A stretch of DNA of 9,969 nt from Bacteroidota bacterium (GTDB taxonomy: Bacteria; Bacteroidota; Bacteroidia; Bacteroidales; P3). The position numbers and the translations under genes were made by a program. The notes beneath the pieces were generated by a model. The model did no database searches, was not told the DNA's origin, and worked only from the letters and a program-made list of their open reading frames with translations. Positions 1 to 7,800 of the stretch are shown here, piece after piece; within the stretch, counting starts at the first letter, position 1, and each line of letters starts with the position of its first letter. The stretch covers positions 1 through 9,969 of the forward strand of contig JAUNWC010000034.1 of NCBI GenBank assembly GCA_030540495.1, read 5' to 3'.

Positions 1-103
1 CAAGCATTTGCAAAAATTTTTTTTCTAACTGATTGATTCTCAGTAAACCGATTTTTTGATTTTTGGTGGTTTTTTCGTAGGTTTTGATAGGTTAGCATAG
101 GTT

Positions 104-118
104 GGAGCCTTTGGCTCC
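104..118 (+). other. Small perfect hairpin inside the left arm
   Basis: GGAGCC (104-109), loop TTT (110-112), GGCTCC (113-118). It interrupts the 10-bp phasing of the left arm between the units at 98 and 122, as if it forms a side branch of the larger hairpin. It is GC-rich against an AT-rich background. It is followed by TTATAGG rather than a T tract, so it does not look like a standard intrinsic terminator. Confidence 0.6.
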
Positions 119-170
119 TTATAGGTGTAATGAGTTGTTATAGGAGGGCAAAGCCGTTACTTTTTGTCAT

Positions 171-182
171 ACGCTTAAGCGT
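171..182. other. 12-bp perfect palindrome in the central loop
   Basis: ACGCTTAAGCGT is self-complementary over 12 bp and lies in the apical segment (146-183) between the two arms of the decamer array. A weaker hairpin, GGC-AAA-GCC at 147-155, sits beside it. It could be the tip of the folded structure or a site for a dimeric DNA-binding protein. The sequence does not decide between these. Confidence 0.45.
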
Positions 183-186
183 TTCC

Positions 187-210
187 TATTACAACTTATG
201 CTAACCTATC
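187..210 (+). repeat. 24-nt exact direct repeat, copy 1
   Basis: These 24 nt are repeated exactly at 217-240, an offset of 30 nt. They cover just over two decamer units of the right arm, AACTTA at 193 and AACCTA at 203. An exact copy within an otherwise degenerate array suggests recent local duplication or slippage by three units. Confidence 0.9.
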
Positions 211-216
211 CCAACT

Positions 217-240
217 TATTACAACTTATGCTAACCTATC
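217..240 (+). repeat. 24-nt exact direct repeat, copy 2
   Basis: This is the second exact copy of the 24-nt sequence at 187-210. It contains the cores at 223 and 233. It is the copy that pairs with the left arm in the long inverted repeat (222-255 against 71-104). Confidence 0.9.
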
Positions 241-330
241 ATAACCTACGAAAAACCTACTATAATTCTGCTTTGCTTGAATATAAGTAATCTTTGCTTT
301 TTTTAAAGAGAAAAGACGCAAAAAAAATAC

Positions 331-338
331 TAACTTTG
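331..338 (+). promoter_or_regulatory. Putative Bacteroidota -7 promoter box
   Basis: TAACTTTG matches the Bacteroidota primary sigma -7 consensus TAnnTTTG. It lies 34 nt before the ATG at 373, which would give a short leader of roughly 25-30 nt. I find no TTG/TTTG -33 element at the expected spacing upstream; that interval is A-rich. The assignment therefore rests on the -7 box and its position. Confidence 0.5.
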
Positions 339-372
339 CATTCCAAATTTTTTATAGAAAACATAAGTATAT

Positions 373-3300
373 ATGGATAAGCAAATTTATAATATGGGGT
401 TGGATGTAGGTTCTACTACGGCAAAGGTTGTGCTTGCAGATGATAAGGACCAGATACTTTACTCTTCCTACCAAAGACATAATGCCGATATAAAAGGTTC
501 TATAAAAAATATTCTTTCCTCTATAAAAAAGAAGTTTGGCAACATAGAAACAAGAATAACTCTTTCGGGCTCGGCCGCTATGGGAGTGGCAGAACGATGT
601 CATTTTGCTTTTCTACAAGAGGTTATGGCGTTGAACAATTACGCAAAAACCATAAAAAACGCTTTACACACAATCATAGATATAGGAGGAGAGGATGCTA
701 AAATAATTTTTTTGGAAAAGGATGCTCTGCCCGATATGAGAATGAATGGCAATTGTGCTGGAGGTACGGGAGCATTTATTGACCAAATGAGTAATATTCT
801 CAATCTTTCTATTGCCGATATGGACACTATGGCTCAAAAAAGCCAACGACTATACCCAATAGCCTCTCGTTGCGGAGTGTTTAGCAAAACGGATGTTCAA
901 ACTCTTGTAGCAAGAAATATTCCTGTGGAGGATATTTGTGCAAGTATTTTTCATGCCATAGCAGTACAAGTGGTTAGTGCCTTATCGCGTGGCAAAGAAA
1001 TAAAGGAAAAAATACTTTTTGCAGGAGGTCCTTTGACTTTTATCAAAAGCCTTAGAAAATCTTTTTTGGACTATCTTAACATAACAGAGGATGCCCTTAT
1101 AAGTGTGGAAAACAACAATTTACTTGTTGCTCAAGGCTGTACTTTTAATAAAAAAGGCGATGTTTTTTCTTTGGACGAAATATCTGAAAAATTAGACAAA
1201 GACAACTCTGTGGTAATAAACAATGTTGCAAAGAGTTTGCCCAAAATCTTTGATTCTGAGAAGGAATATTCTTTGTGGCTTGAGGACAAAAAGAAGTTTG
1301 GAGACAATAGCGTTTCTATTGCTAACTACAAAGGCAAAGCCTTCCTTGGAATAGACTCAGGCAGTACTACTACAAAGATAGTTCTTTGCGATGAAAATGA
1401 AAACATTTTATTCAAATACTATAACAAAAACGAAGGCAACCCTATAAATGCAGTAATCAAAGGATTGGAGCAACTAAGAGCCACCTTAGTAAAGGAAAAT
1501 GCCTCTCCTGTTATTTGTGCTGGTTGTTCTACAGGATATGGAGAAGATTTGATAAAAACGGCTTTCTCTCTTGATTATTCTATAGTAGAGACCATTGCTC
1601 ACTACAAGGCTGCAAAACATATCTTGCCTAAGGTGGATTTTATTCTTGATATAGGCGGACAAGATATGAAAGCCATGTATATAGAGGACGGCGTGCTTAA
1701 TCGTATAGAACTTAATGAGGCATGCTCTTCAGGTTGTGGTACCTTTATAGAAACTTTTGCCAATGGTTTGGGCTACTCTGTACAAGATTTTGCAAAAAAA
1801 GCCCTATTCTCTCAAAGTCCTTGCGATTTGGGAACGCGTTGTACGGTTTTTATGAACTCTAAGGTAAAACAATTTCTTAGGGAAGGAAGACAGATAGAGG
1901 ATATTTCCTCAGGGCTTTCTTATAGTGTGGTAAGAAATTGTTTGTATAAGGTGCTTAAACTTGAAGGCAAATCCTTAGGAGAAAATGTTGTTGTGCAAGG
2001 TGGTACAATGAAAAATGACAGCGTTGTAAAGGCTTTGGAAAATCTTTTGCAAAGAAAGGTTTATCGCTCGGATTCGCCCGAGTTAATGGGAGCCTATGGC
2101 TGTGCCCTACTTGCCAAACAAGAGTACAAAGAGGAGCAACAAACACTAAGCCTCGAAAGTCTAATAAATTCTAACAAATACGATATAAAACAAATTACTT
2201 GTAAAGGATGTGAGAATTCTTGTTTGGTATCGGCTTACAAATTTCATAATGGCAATACCTATTATTCTGGCAACAGGTGTGAGAAGATTTTTTCCTCTTC
2301 GGGCAAACAAACCACCAAAGGCAACAATATATATAAGTATAAGTATCAAAGAACTTTTCAACCATATACAACCTCCACCACTCAAACCTCAAAAGAGAAA
2401 AGAAAAATAGGTATTCCTCGTGCTTTAAATATGTTTGACAACTATCCTTTTTGGAATGCTTTGTTTGCCGAGTGTGGAGTGGAAGTGGTCTTAAGCGATA
2501 TTTCCTCTTATTCCACATACGAAAAAAGTCTTAATCAGGTAATGAGCGAAAATATATGTTTTCCTGCTAAACTTACTCACTCACATATAGATAACCTTAT
2601 AAATAGAGGCGTAAAGCACATTTTCTTTCCATATATTGTTTATGAGAAGAACTCTATGGAAAAAGAAAACAATACTTATAACTGCCCTATAGTTTCTTCT
2701 TATAATGTGGTTATCAAACACCTAAAAGACAAATACAAGGATATAAGAATAGACAATCCTGTCTTTTCTTTTAAGGACGAAGACCTTTTGAAAAAGAATT
2801 GCAAAATTTATTTGGAATCTTTGGGCATAAAGGCAAAAGTTTTTGAACGAGCCTTTGCTATTGCTTTGCAAGAAAGGGAGCGTTTTGAACAAGACTTGTA
2901 TAACAAAAATTTGGAATACTTCAACCAAGCAAAACAAAACAATGAAATAATAATACTTCTTGCAGCAAGACCTTATCATACTGACGATTTAATACAGCAT
3001 TCTGCCGGAGAAATAGCCTCCTATCTTGGCGTAACCGTAATAAACGAAGATATAGCAAGAAAAAAAGATTTTTCCCAAAAAGACTCTTCTTTTATAGTGG
3101 CTCAATGGTCGTATATTAACAGAATTGAGAACGCTGCCTTTTTTGTGGCAAAAGGAGATAATAATTTGAATTATGCTCAATTGACTTCCTTTGGTTGTGG
3201 TCCAGATGCTTTTCTTTTGGACGATGTGCAGGATATTCTCAAACGACACCACAAATCTGCCACCTTTCTAAAAATAGACGATATACAAAACCCCGGAGCC

Positions 3301-4620
3301 TTAAAACTTAGAATACGCTCTTTGATAGAAAGCATAAAAATGAATAACTCTCTAATAGACAAAGAGAAGAAAGAGAGTATTGCTTTTAAGGATACCAAAG
3401 ATTTTGCCATAGAGGAAAAACATCGTACCATACTTGCACCTTTCTTTACGGCTTATATTTCTCCGTTTTTGCCCGAATTGTTTAAGATAAACGGTTATGA
3501 TTTGGAGGTTTTGCCTTTGAGTGATGAACTGAGTGCAGAGGAAGGAATAAAATACGCCAACAACGAGGTTTGTTACCCTGCTACTCTTATTGTGGGAGAT
3601 GCTATCAAGGCTCTGAAAAGTGGAAAATACGACAGAAACAAAATAGCCTTTGGTATTACTCAAACCGGAGGACAATGCCGAGCAACCAACTACTATGCCA
3701 TACTAAGAAAGGCTTTTGTGGATGCGGGCTTTGAGGATGTGCCTGTGTTGAGTGTTAATTTTGGAGAAAACACTGCCAAAAAACAAGAGGGCTTCAAACT
3801 AAACTGGGTAAAAACCTTGCCACTTGCTCTTAACGCTATTTTGTTTGGCGATAGTATTTCAAAACTGTATTGCTCTTCTATTGTGCGTTGCAAAGACAAA
3901 GCAAAAATAAACGAACTTCAAAACAAATATATCCTTGAGGCAAAACAATTGATTTTGCAAGAAAACAGCAAAGCCTTTCTTCCTTTGTTACACAGGGCAG
4001 TAAAGGATTTTAATTCCACTTTGCCAAAAGAAAAAACAGAAAGAAAAAAAGTAGGCATAGTGGGAGAAATATATTTGAAATATCATCCTTTTGCCAATCA
4101 TAATGTTCAGCAATGGTTGATAGAACAAAATATTGAGGTAGTGCCACCTTCGTTGATGAATTTCTTTGTACAAACCTTTGTCAATCGCAAAGTCAATAAA
4201 CAAAACCATATAGAAAAACAAAGCCTACCTCAGTTTGTAATGAATTTGTTTTACAATAGGATAAAAAGCAAAATAGATAAGTACAACAAGGCTCTCTCTT
4301 CTTTTGTTTATTATGAGCCTTTGGACAATATTTTTGAATTAGCCGAAAAGTCCAAAAACATCCTACCTCTTTATGCCCAATTTGGAGAAGGGTGGCTTTT
4401 GCCTGCCGAAATAGTAAATATGGTGGAAAATGGAGTAAATGCTGTGGTTTCTCTTCAACCTTTTGGTTGCATAGCCAACCATATTATAAGTAAGGGCGTA
4501 GAAAACCGCATCAAAGAACTATACCCAAAACTCAATTATTTGGCTTTGGATTTTGATAATAGTGTTTCGGAGGTAAATATCAAAAATAGACTTATGCTTA
4601 TGTTAGAAAACATAACTTAG
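373..4620 (+). CDS. Fused 2-hydroxyacyl-CoA dehydratase activator / DUF2229 / HgdB-like iron-sulfur protein
   Basis: This is a complete 1415-residue protein, probably cytoplasmic, with no signal peptide or membrane segments seen. Two ASKHA-fold activase domains come first. The first has GLDVGSTTAK (9-18), DIGGEDAK (103-110), NGNCAGGTG with C128 and SRCGVF with C167. The second has GIDSGSTTTK (326-335), DIGGQDMK (426-433), C451 and GTRCTVF with C490. In HgdC-type activators, two such cysteines per subunit bind a [4Fe-4S] cluster shared by a dimer. A four-cysteine segment follows (C610, C613, C617, C636). A DUF2229-like region begins near residue 678 (KIGIPRAL). The C-terminal HgdB-like part carries NEVCYPA (C1067), GGQCRATNYY (C1102) and QPFGCIANH (C1365). 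By family knowledge, ATP hydrolysis drives low-potential electrons to a reductase or dehydratase; the substrate is unknown. M8 (394) is an alternative start. The promoter spacing and open frame favour 373. Confidence 0.92.
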   Translation: MDKQIYNMGLDVGSTTAKVVLADDKDQILYSSYQRHNADIKGSIKNILSSIKKKFGNIETRITLSGSAAMGVAERCHFAFLQEVMALNNYAKTIKNALHTIIDIGGEDAKIIFLEKDALPDMRMNGNCAGGTGAFIDQMSNILNLSIADMDTMAQKSQRLYPIASRCGVFSKTDVQTLVARNIPVEDICASIFHAIAVQVVSALSRGKEIKEKILFAGGPLTFIKSLRKSFLDYLNITEDALISVENNNLLVAQGCTFNKKGDVFSLDEISEKLDKDNSVVINNVAKSLPKIFDSEKEYSLWLEDKKKFGDNSVSIANYKGKAFLGIDSGSTTTKIVLCDENENILFKYYNKNEGNPINAVIKGLEQLRATLVKENASPVICAGCSTGYGEDLIKTAFSLDYSIVETIAHYKAAKHILPKVDFILDIGGQDMKAMYIEDGVLNRIELNEACSSGCGTFIETFANGLGYSVQDFAKKALFSQSPCDLGTRCTVFMNSKVKQFLREGRQIEDISSGLSYSVVRNCLYKVLKLEGKSLGENVVVQGGTMKNDSVVKALENLLQRKVYRSDSPELMGAYGCALLAKQEYKEEQQTLSLESLINSNKYDIKQITCKGCENSCLVSAYKFHNGNTYYSGNRCEKIFSSSGKQTTKGNNIYKYKYQRTFQPYTTSTTQTSKEKRKIGIPRALNMFDNYPFWNALFAECGVEVVLSDISSYSTYEKSLNQVMSENICFPAKLTHSHIDNLINRGVKHIFFPYIVYEKNSMEKENNTYNCPIVSSYNVVIKHLKDKYKDIRIDNPVFSFKDEDLLKKNCKIYLESLGIKAKVFERAFAIALQERERFEQDLYNKNLEYFNQAKQNNEIIILLAARPYHTDDLIQHSAGEIASYLGVTVINEDIARKKDFSQKDSSFIVAQWSYINRIENAAFFVAKGDNNLNYAQLTSFGCGPDAFLLDDVQDILKRHHKSATFLKIDDIQNPGALKLRIRSLIESIKMNNSLIDKEKKESIAFKDTKDFAIEEKHRTILAPFFTAYISPFLPELFKINGYDLEVLPLSDELSAEEGIKYANNEVCYPATLIVGDAIKALKSGKYDRNKIAFGITQTGGQCRATNYYAILRKAFVDAGFEDVPVLSVNFGENTAKKQEGFKLNWVKTLPLALNAILFGDSISKLYCSSIVRCKDKAKINELQNKYILEAKQLILQENSKAFLPLLHRAVKDFNSTLPKEKTERKKVGIVGEIYLKYHPFANHNVQQWLIEQNIEVVPPSLMNFFVQTFVNRKVNKQNHIEKQSLPQFVMNLFYNRIKSKIDKYNKALSSFVYYEPLDNIFELAEKSKNILPLYAQFGEGWLLPAEIVNMVENGVNAVVSLQPFGCIANHIISKGVENRIKELYPKLNYLALDFDNSVSEVNIKNRLMLMLENIT
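388..1146 (+). other. Activase domain 1 (BcrAD/BadFG ATPase), residues 6-258
   Basis: The phosphate-1 loop DVGSTTAK and phosphate-2 loop DIGGEDAK mark the ASKHA ATPase fold. C128 and C167 occupy the positions of the two HgdC cluster ligands, so this half looks catalytically intact. It keeps the canonical CxGGTG form (CAGGTG), unlike the second copy. Confidence 0.85.
1336..2121 (+). other. Activase domain 2 (BcrAD/BadFG ATPase), residues 322-583
   Basis: This is a second ASKHA copy in tandem with the first, with DSGSTTTK and DIGGQDMK loops and cluster-type cysteines C451 and C490. The cluster loop reads NEACSSGCGTF: the residue aligned with the threonine of CAGGTG is a cysteine (C455), giving one more potential ligand than the first copy. 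VQGGTMKND (541-549) resembles the adenosine-side motif of the fold. Confidence 0.85.
2200..2280 (+). other. Four-cysteine segment between activase and DUF2229, residues 610-636
   Basis: TCKGCENSC gives C610, C613 and C617, and GNRCEK gives C636. The CxxCxxxC-x18-C spacing suits an iron-sulfur or zinc site. The same motif pattern is familiar in long activase-related proteins of this family. The metal is inferred, not shown. Confidence 0.65.
2404..3072 (+). other. DUF2229-like region, residues 678-900
   Basis: KIGIPRALNMFDNYPFWNAL opens this region, followed by ENICFPAKLTHSHIDNL (726-742) with C729. ARPYHTDD (865-872) lies further on. These are hallmark strings of the DUF2229 family found attached to HgdC-like activators. 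The family's biochemical role is not established to my knowledge. Confidence 0.75.
3418..4572 (+). other. HgdB-like C-terminal iron-sulfur region, residues 1016-1400
   Basis: Conserved cysteine motifs occur at NEVCYPA (C1067), GGQCRATNYY (C1102) and QPFGCIANH (C1365). They are spread over several subdomains, as are the cluster ligands of HgdA/HgdB/BcrB-type subunits. This part would be the electron acceptor or active-site module served by the N-terminal ATPases. No separate dehydratase subunit gene is visible in the window. Confidence 0.65.
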
Positions 4621-4757
4621 TCTTCTAATAATCAAAGGATAATAAAATAATATCTAAATATTTTTGCAAAAGTAGTGTTTATAGTCAAAAACTATTTCCT
4701 ACTTTTGCAAGTTAAAAAAAAATACAAAATAACAAACTAATTAATAATTTATAAACA
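4621..4757. other. Spacer between the redox gene and the surface-protein gene
   Basis: This 137-bp A/T-rich spacer contains the inverted repeat at 4664-4710 and promoter-like boxes. No hairpin followed by a T run is seen on the + strand after the stop at 4620, so I cannot place an intrinsic terminator for the first gene. The 5' leader of the next gene is A-rich with no Shine-Dalgarno sequence. Confidence 0.7.
4664..4710. promoter_or_regulatory. Inverted repeat carrying opposed -7-like boxes
   Basis: TTGCAAAAGTAG (4664-4675) and CTACTTTTGCAA (4699-4710) are perfect 12-bp inverted arms. Between them lies a smaller stem ATAGT-CAAAA-ACTAT (4681-4695). The right arm contains TACTTTTG (4700-4707), a TAnnTTTG -7 box on the + strand, 50 nt before the ATG at 4758. 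The left arm contains the same box on the - strand. Another + strand match, TATTTTTG, lies at 4659-4666. The downstream sequence is GTT followed by an A run, so a rho-independent terminator in the + direction is unlikely. A promoter with an operator-like dyad is the better reading. No clear -33 box is seen. Confidence 0.5.
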
Positions 4758-4820
4758 ATGAAAAAAGGTTTTTTAATTATGCTAATGACTCTTCTATTGA
4801 GCATTAGCGGTTGGACTCAA
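4758..4820 (+). other. N-terminal signal peptide
   Basis: The N-terminus MKKGFLIMLMTLLLSISGWTQ has a positive start, a hydrophobic core of about 12 residues and a small-residue stretch, a Sec-type signal. Cleavage is probably between residues 17 and 21; the site is not a textbook AxA. There is no lipobox cysteine, so it is not a lipoprotein. This supports the start chosen at 4758. Confidence 0.85.
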
Positions 4821-7800
4821 AACACACAGCCTCTTAATGAGAGTTTTGAGGATTCTAATTTTCCTCCAGATGGTTGGACACTTGCAAAGGCTACTTCCAC
4901 GAGCAGTAATTGGTCGCGTTATACGAATAGTAGTTACACCAACACAGGTAGTGCATCTGCAAATTTGAATTATAATAGTTCTAACAATGCCTATTTGATA
5001 ACTCCGGCATTACTGCCACAATCTACAGATTCCTTAGTGTTTTACATTAGGAGATTATATAATGCTTACACAACAGATGCTTTTACTGTTGAAATTTCAA
5101 CAACAACTCCTGATGTTGCAAGTTTTACAACAGTTTTGCATACAGTTGATTTAACTTCTTCTGCTATTACAACAATGACAAGAGTTGCTGTAAGTTTAGA
5201 AGATTATGATGGACAAACTGTATATATTGCTTTTCATTACAATCCAACTGGAGGATGTAATGTATATATAGACGATGTTAGCGGAGTAAATATGATAATT
5301 CCTGCTTGTTCAAAACCAACAAATCTTGTATCAACTGCCACAACAACTTCTTCTATTACCGTAGATTGGACAGATGAGGCAAATTCTAATTGGTATGTTT
5401 ATTATAAAAATATAGAAAATGCTACTAACACTTGGGACTCTGTTTCTGCAAGTGAGCATCCTTTTGAAATAACAGGTTTAGACGCAAGTACTTCTTACAA
5501 TGTGTATGTAAAGGCAGATTGTGGTGAGGATGGACTCTCTAATCCTTTAGAAGTAGCGACCTTTACCACCGCTTGTGGAAATATAACTTCTTTGCCTTGG
5601 ACTACTGGTTTTGAGAATGAATCAGGCTCCATACCTAATTGCTGGGATACTCTAAATTCTCATAATGGTTATCCAAAAATTTCCTCTTCTGATGCTTATA
5701 ATAGCAGTTCTAAAAAGTTGGAATTTCGTTCAAATAACAATAAGAGGGTTATTGCTATTATGCCTGCCTTTGAAACAAGTTTAGACCAATTGCAACTCTC
5801 TTTCTATACTCGTAGAGAAGGTCTCTCTTCTGGTACTTTCCAAATAGGTTATATAACAGATGTAACAGATACAAACTCCTTTGTTGCCCTTGAGACAATA
5901 ACTTCCACAGGCATAGGAGATAACCTTTATCACTTGTATGAAGTACCTTTTGCAAATATAGAAGTAGAGGATGGAGTTACTCCTCGTATGGCTTTTGCTT
6001 ACACTTCTAATACAAATTATTATTGGTATTTGGACAATGTAACAGTAGGAGAAATACCTGCTTGTTCTCGTCCTGCGCAAATAACCTCCACCACTACAAC
6101 AAACTCGGCTACTATCAATTGGACTTCCACAGGAGATAATTTTGCGGTTCTTTACAAAGAAACCTCTTCCACAGGAGAGTATCAAACTTCCACAGATTTT
6201 ACTTCCACAGAAAATGGTTATACCCTTACACTAAACAACCTTACACCTGGAACAAATTACACTTATTATGTTTCTGCTATTTGCAACAACGATAGTATTC
6301 ATAGCGAGCCAAAAACATTTAAAACCGAATGTGTCGCTTTGACCACAGTTCCACAATGTTGGGACTTTGAAAACTATGAAGCAGAGACAGGTTTGCCTAT
6401 CTGTTGGTCAAAAACTCTTTCGGGCGCTTCTACAGGTGCCTATACTTCTACGTATTACTATGTTAATGGAACTCGTAGTTTATATTTAAGTGGCGTATCT
6501 AATGTTACTTTTCTTCCAGCCATAGACGAAAATGAATTAACACTTACAGAACTTCAACTTAGATTTCAAGTAAGGAGTTCTTCTTCCACTTATACAGGTA
6601 ATGTTGAGGTTGGAGTAATGACTGATGTTACAGATGTTTCTACTTTTGTTTCTGTTGCAAGTTTTCCTATCAATCCTACATTTGAAGAAAAAGTTGCTAT
6701 GTTTTCTGCCTATGAGGGAGACGGAACACATATCGCTCTTAGACTTACAAGCAATGCAGGATATATGTATGCATATATAGATAGTATGTGTTTGGAAGCC
6801 ATACCAGAATGTCCTCCTGTACAAAATATTGCTGTTACAAGCATAAGTTCTGAAAGTGCTACTATTACTTGGACGGGCAATAATGATTCTTATCTTGTTC
6901 GCTACAAAGAAAATGGAAGTACACAATGGAGTGAAGACAATGTAGCAACCTCTGGTGCAAGTGCTACAATAACAGGTCTATCTGCAAATACACTATACGA
7001 GGTATCCATTGCTCCAAACTGCAGTGAGATTACCGAGAATATGTATAGAACAAGCACATTTACTACTACTTGCGCTCCTGTAAATGTTCCATATGTTGTA
7101 AATTTTGAAGATACAATTCTTCTTAATTGTTGGACAATTGCTTCCGAAGGTGAGGTTTATGATAGTTATTATGCTGACCCTGTCACATATCCGAATATTT
7201 TTGTTTCTTCTACTTATGCACACAACGGCTCTAATAGTTGGACATTTGGAGGAGACAATTCTAAATCTATGATAGTTGCTGCTCCAAAGATTAATTTGGA
7301 TATAGAGCAAACTCGTTTGCAATTCTATGTTAGGAAATATTCCGCCTCTTATGATTTGGGCGATATTACAATAGGTCTTATGACCAACCCAACGGACACA
7401 AACACCTTTGTTGCTCTTAGAACAATATCAGAAGCGGATATAACAACTACTTACTCTTTGCAAACCATAGATTTCAATCAATTTACTGATTATACTGGCG
7501 ATGCTTACTATATTGCTATAAAATATTTGGGTACTGAGAGCCTATATTATTATTGCGGTGAGTATCAAGTAGATGATATTACAATAGATAATATTCCTGC
7601 TTGTACAGCACCTACTAACATAGTTGTAAGCAACACAACTTCAAACTCTGTGGTTCTTTCTTGGACTTCTGACGCAACAAACTTTAAGGTTTATTACAAA
7701 GATGCTTCTGCCGATAGCGAAACAGAGTATTCAAGCGTAGAGGCTACTCTAACCGACGGGTCCTATACCTTAGAAAATCTTACTCCGGCTACAACATATC

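Larger units (their letters stand above)
71..260. repeat. Inverted array of 10-bp phased units (long imperfect palindrome)
   Basis: The right arm is a near-continuous tandem array of decamers of form nnAACYTAyn. The core AAC(C/T)TA begins at 193, 203, 213, 223, 233, 243 and 254, with a degenerate copy at 183. The left arm carries the reverse complement core TAGGTT at 78, 88 and 98, and degenerate copies near 122, 131 and 141. The outer arms, 71-104 and 222-255, are reverse complements over 34 positions with 2 mismatches. The inner stretches, about 120-145 and 184-218, also pair imperfectly, with several G:U pairs if transcribed. The region could fold into one long branched hairpin as RNA, or act in DNA as sites spaced about one helical turn apart. 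It could be a MITE-like or REP-like intergenic element, a terminator or structured RNA, or a protein-binding array. The repeat structure is certain; its role is unknown. Confidence 0.85.
1..372. other. Non-coding leader region with structured repeat array
   Basis: This stretch holds no convincing protein-coding frame. Positions 1-70 are A/T-rich with T runs and show nothing I recognise. Positions 71-260 hold the inverted decamer array described separately. Positions 261-330 are A/T-rich spacer, and a promoter-like box follows at 331-338. Whatever gene lies to the left is outside the window, so I cannot say whether the array belongs to its 3' end, to the first gene's 5' region, or is an independent repeat element. 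Confidence 0.8.

Noticed and set aside
71..260. CRISPR array
   Set aside because: The units are 10 bp with no unique spacers, and they occur in inverted orientation, which does not fit repeat-spacer architecture.
71..260. Insertion sequence end or complete IS
   Set aside because: There is no transposase frame between the arms and no target-site duplication I could identify. A non-autonomous MITE remains possible and is kept as a hypothesis only.
261..266. TATAAT resembling a sigma-70 -10 box
   Set aside because: There is no -35 element at the right distance, and Bacteroidota promoters use TAnnTTTG; a chance match in AT-rich DNA.
2195..2518. A 107-residue minus-strand frame inside the redox gene
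   Set aside because: It overlaps conserved cysteine and DUF2229 motifs on the + strand and has no recognisable domain or start context.
4664..4710. Rho-independent terminator for the first gene
   Set aside because: The stem is followed by GTT and an A run rather than a T run on the + strand, and the minus-strand downstream side also lacks a proper T tract.
6537..6926. A 129-residue open frame on the minus strand within the repeat protein gene, with similar ones at 5781-6185, 6993-7322 and 8097-8336
   Set aside because: They lie antisense to a long, domain-rich coding frame, have odd Cys/Ile/Ser-rich composition, and recur because the + strand is repetitive. They are shadows.
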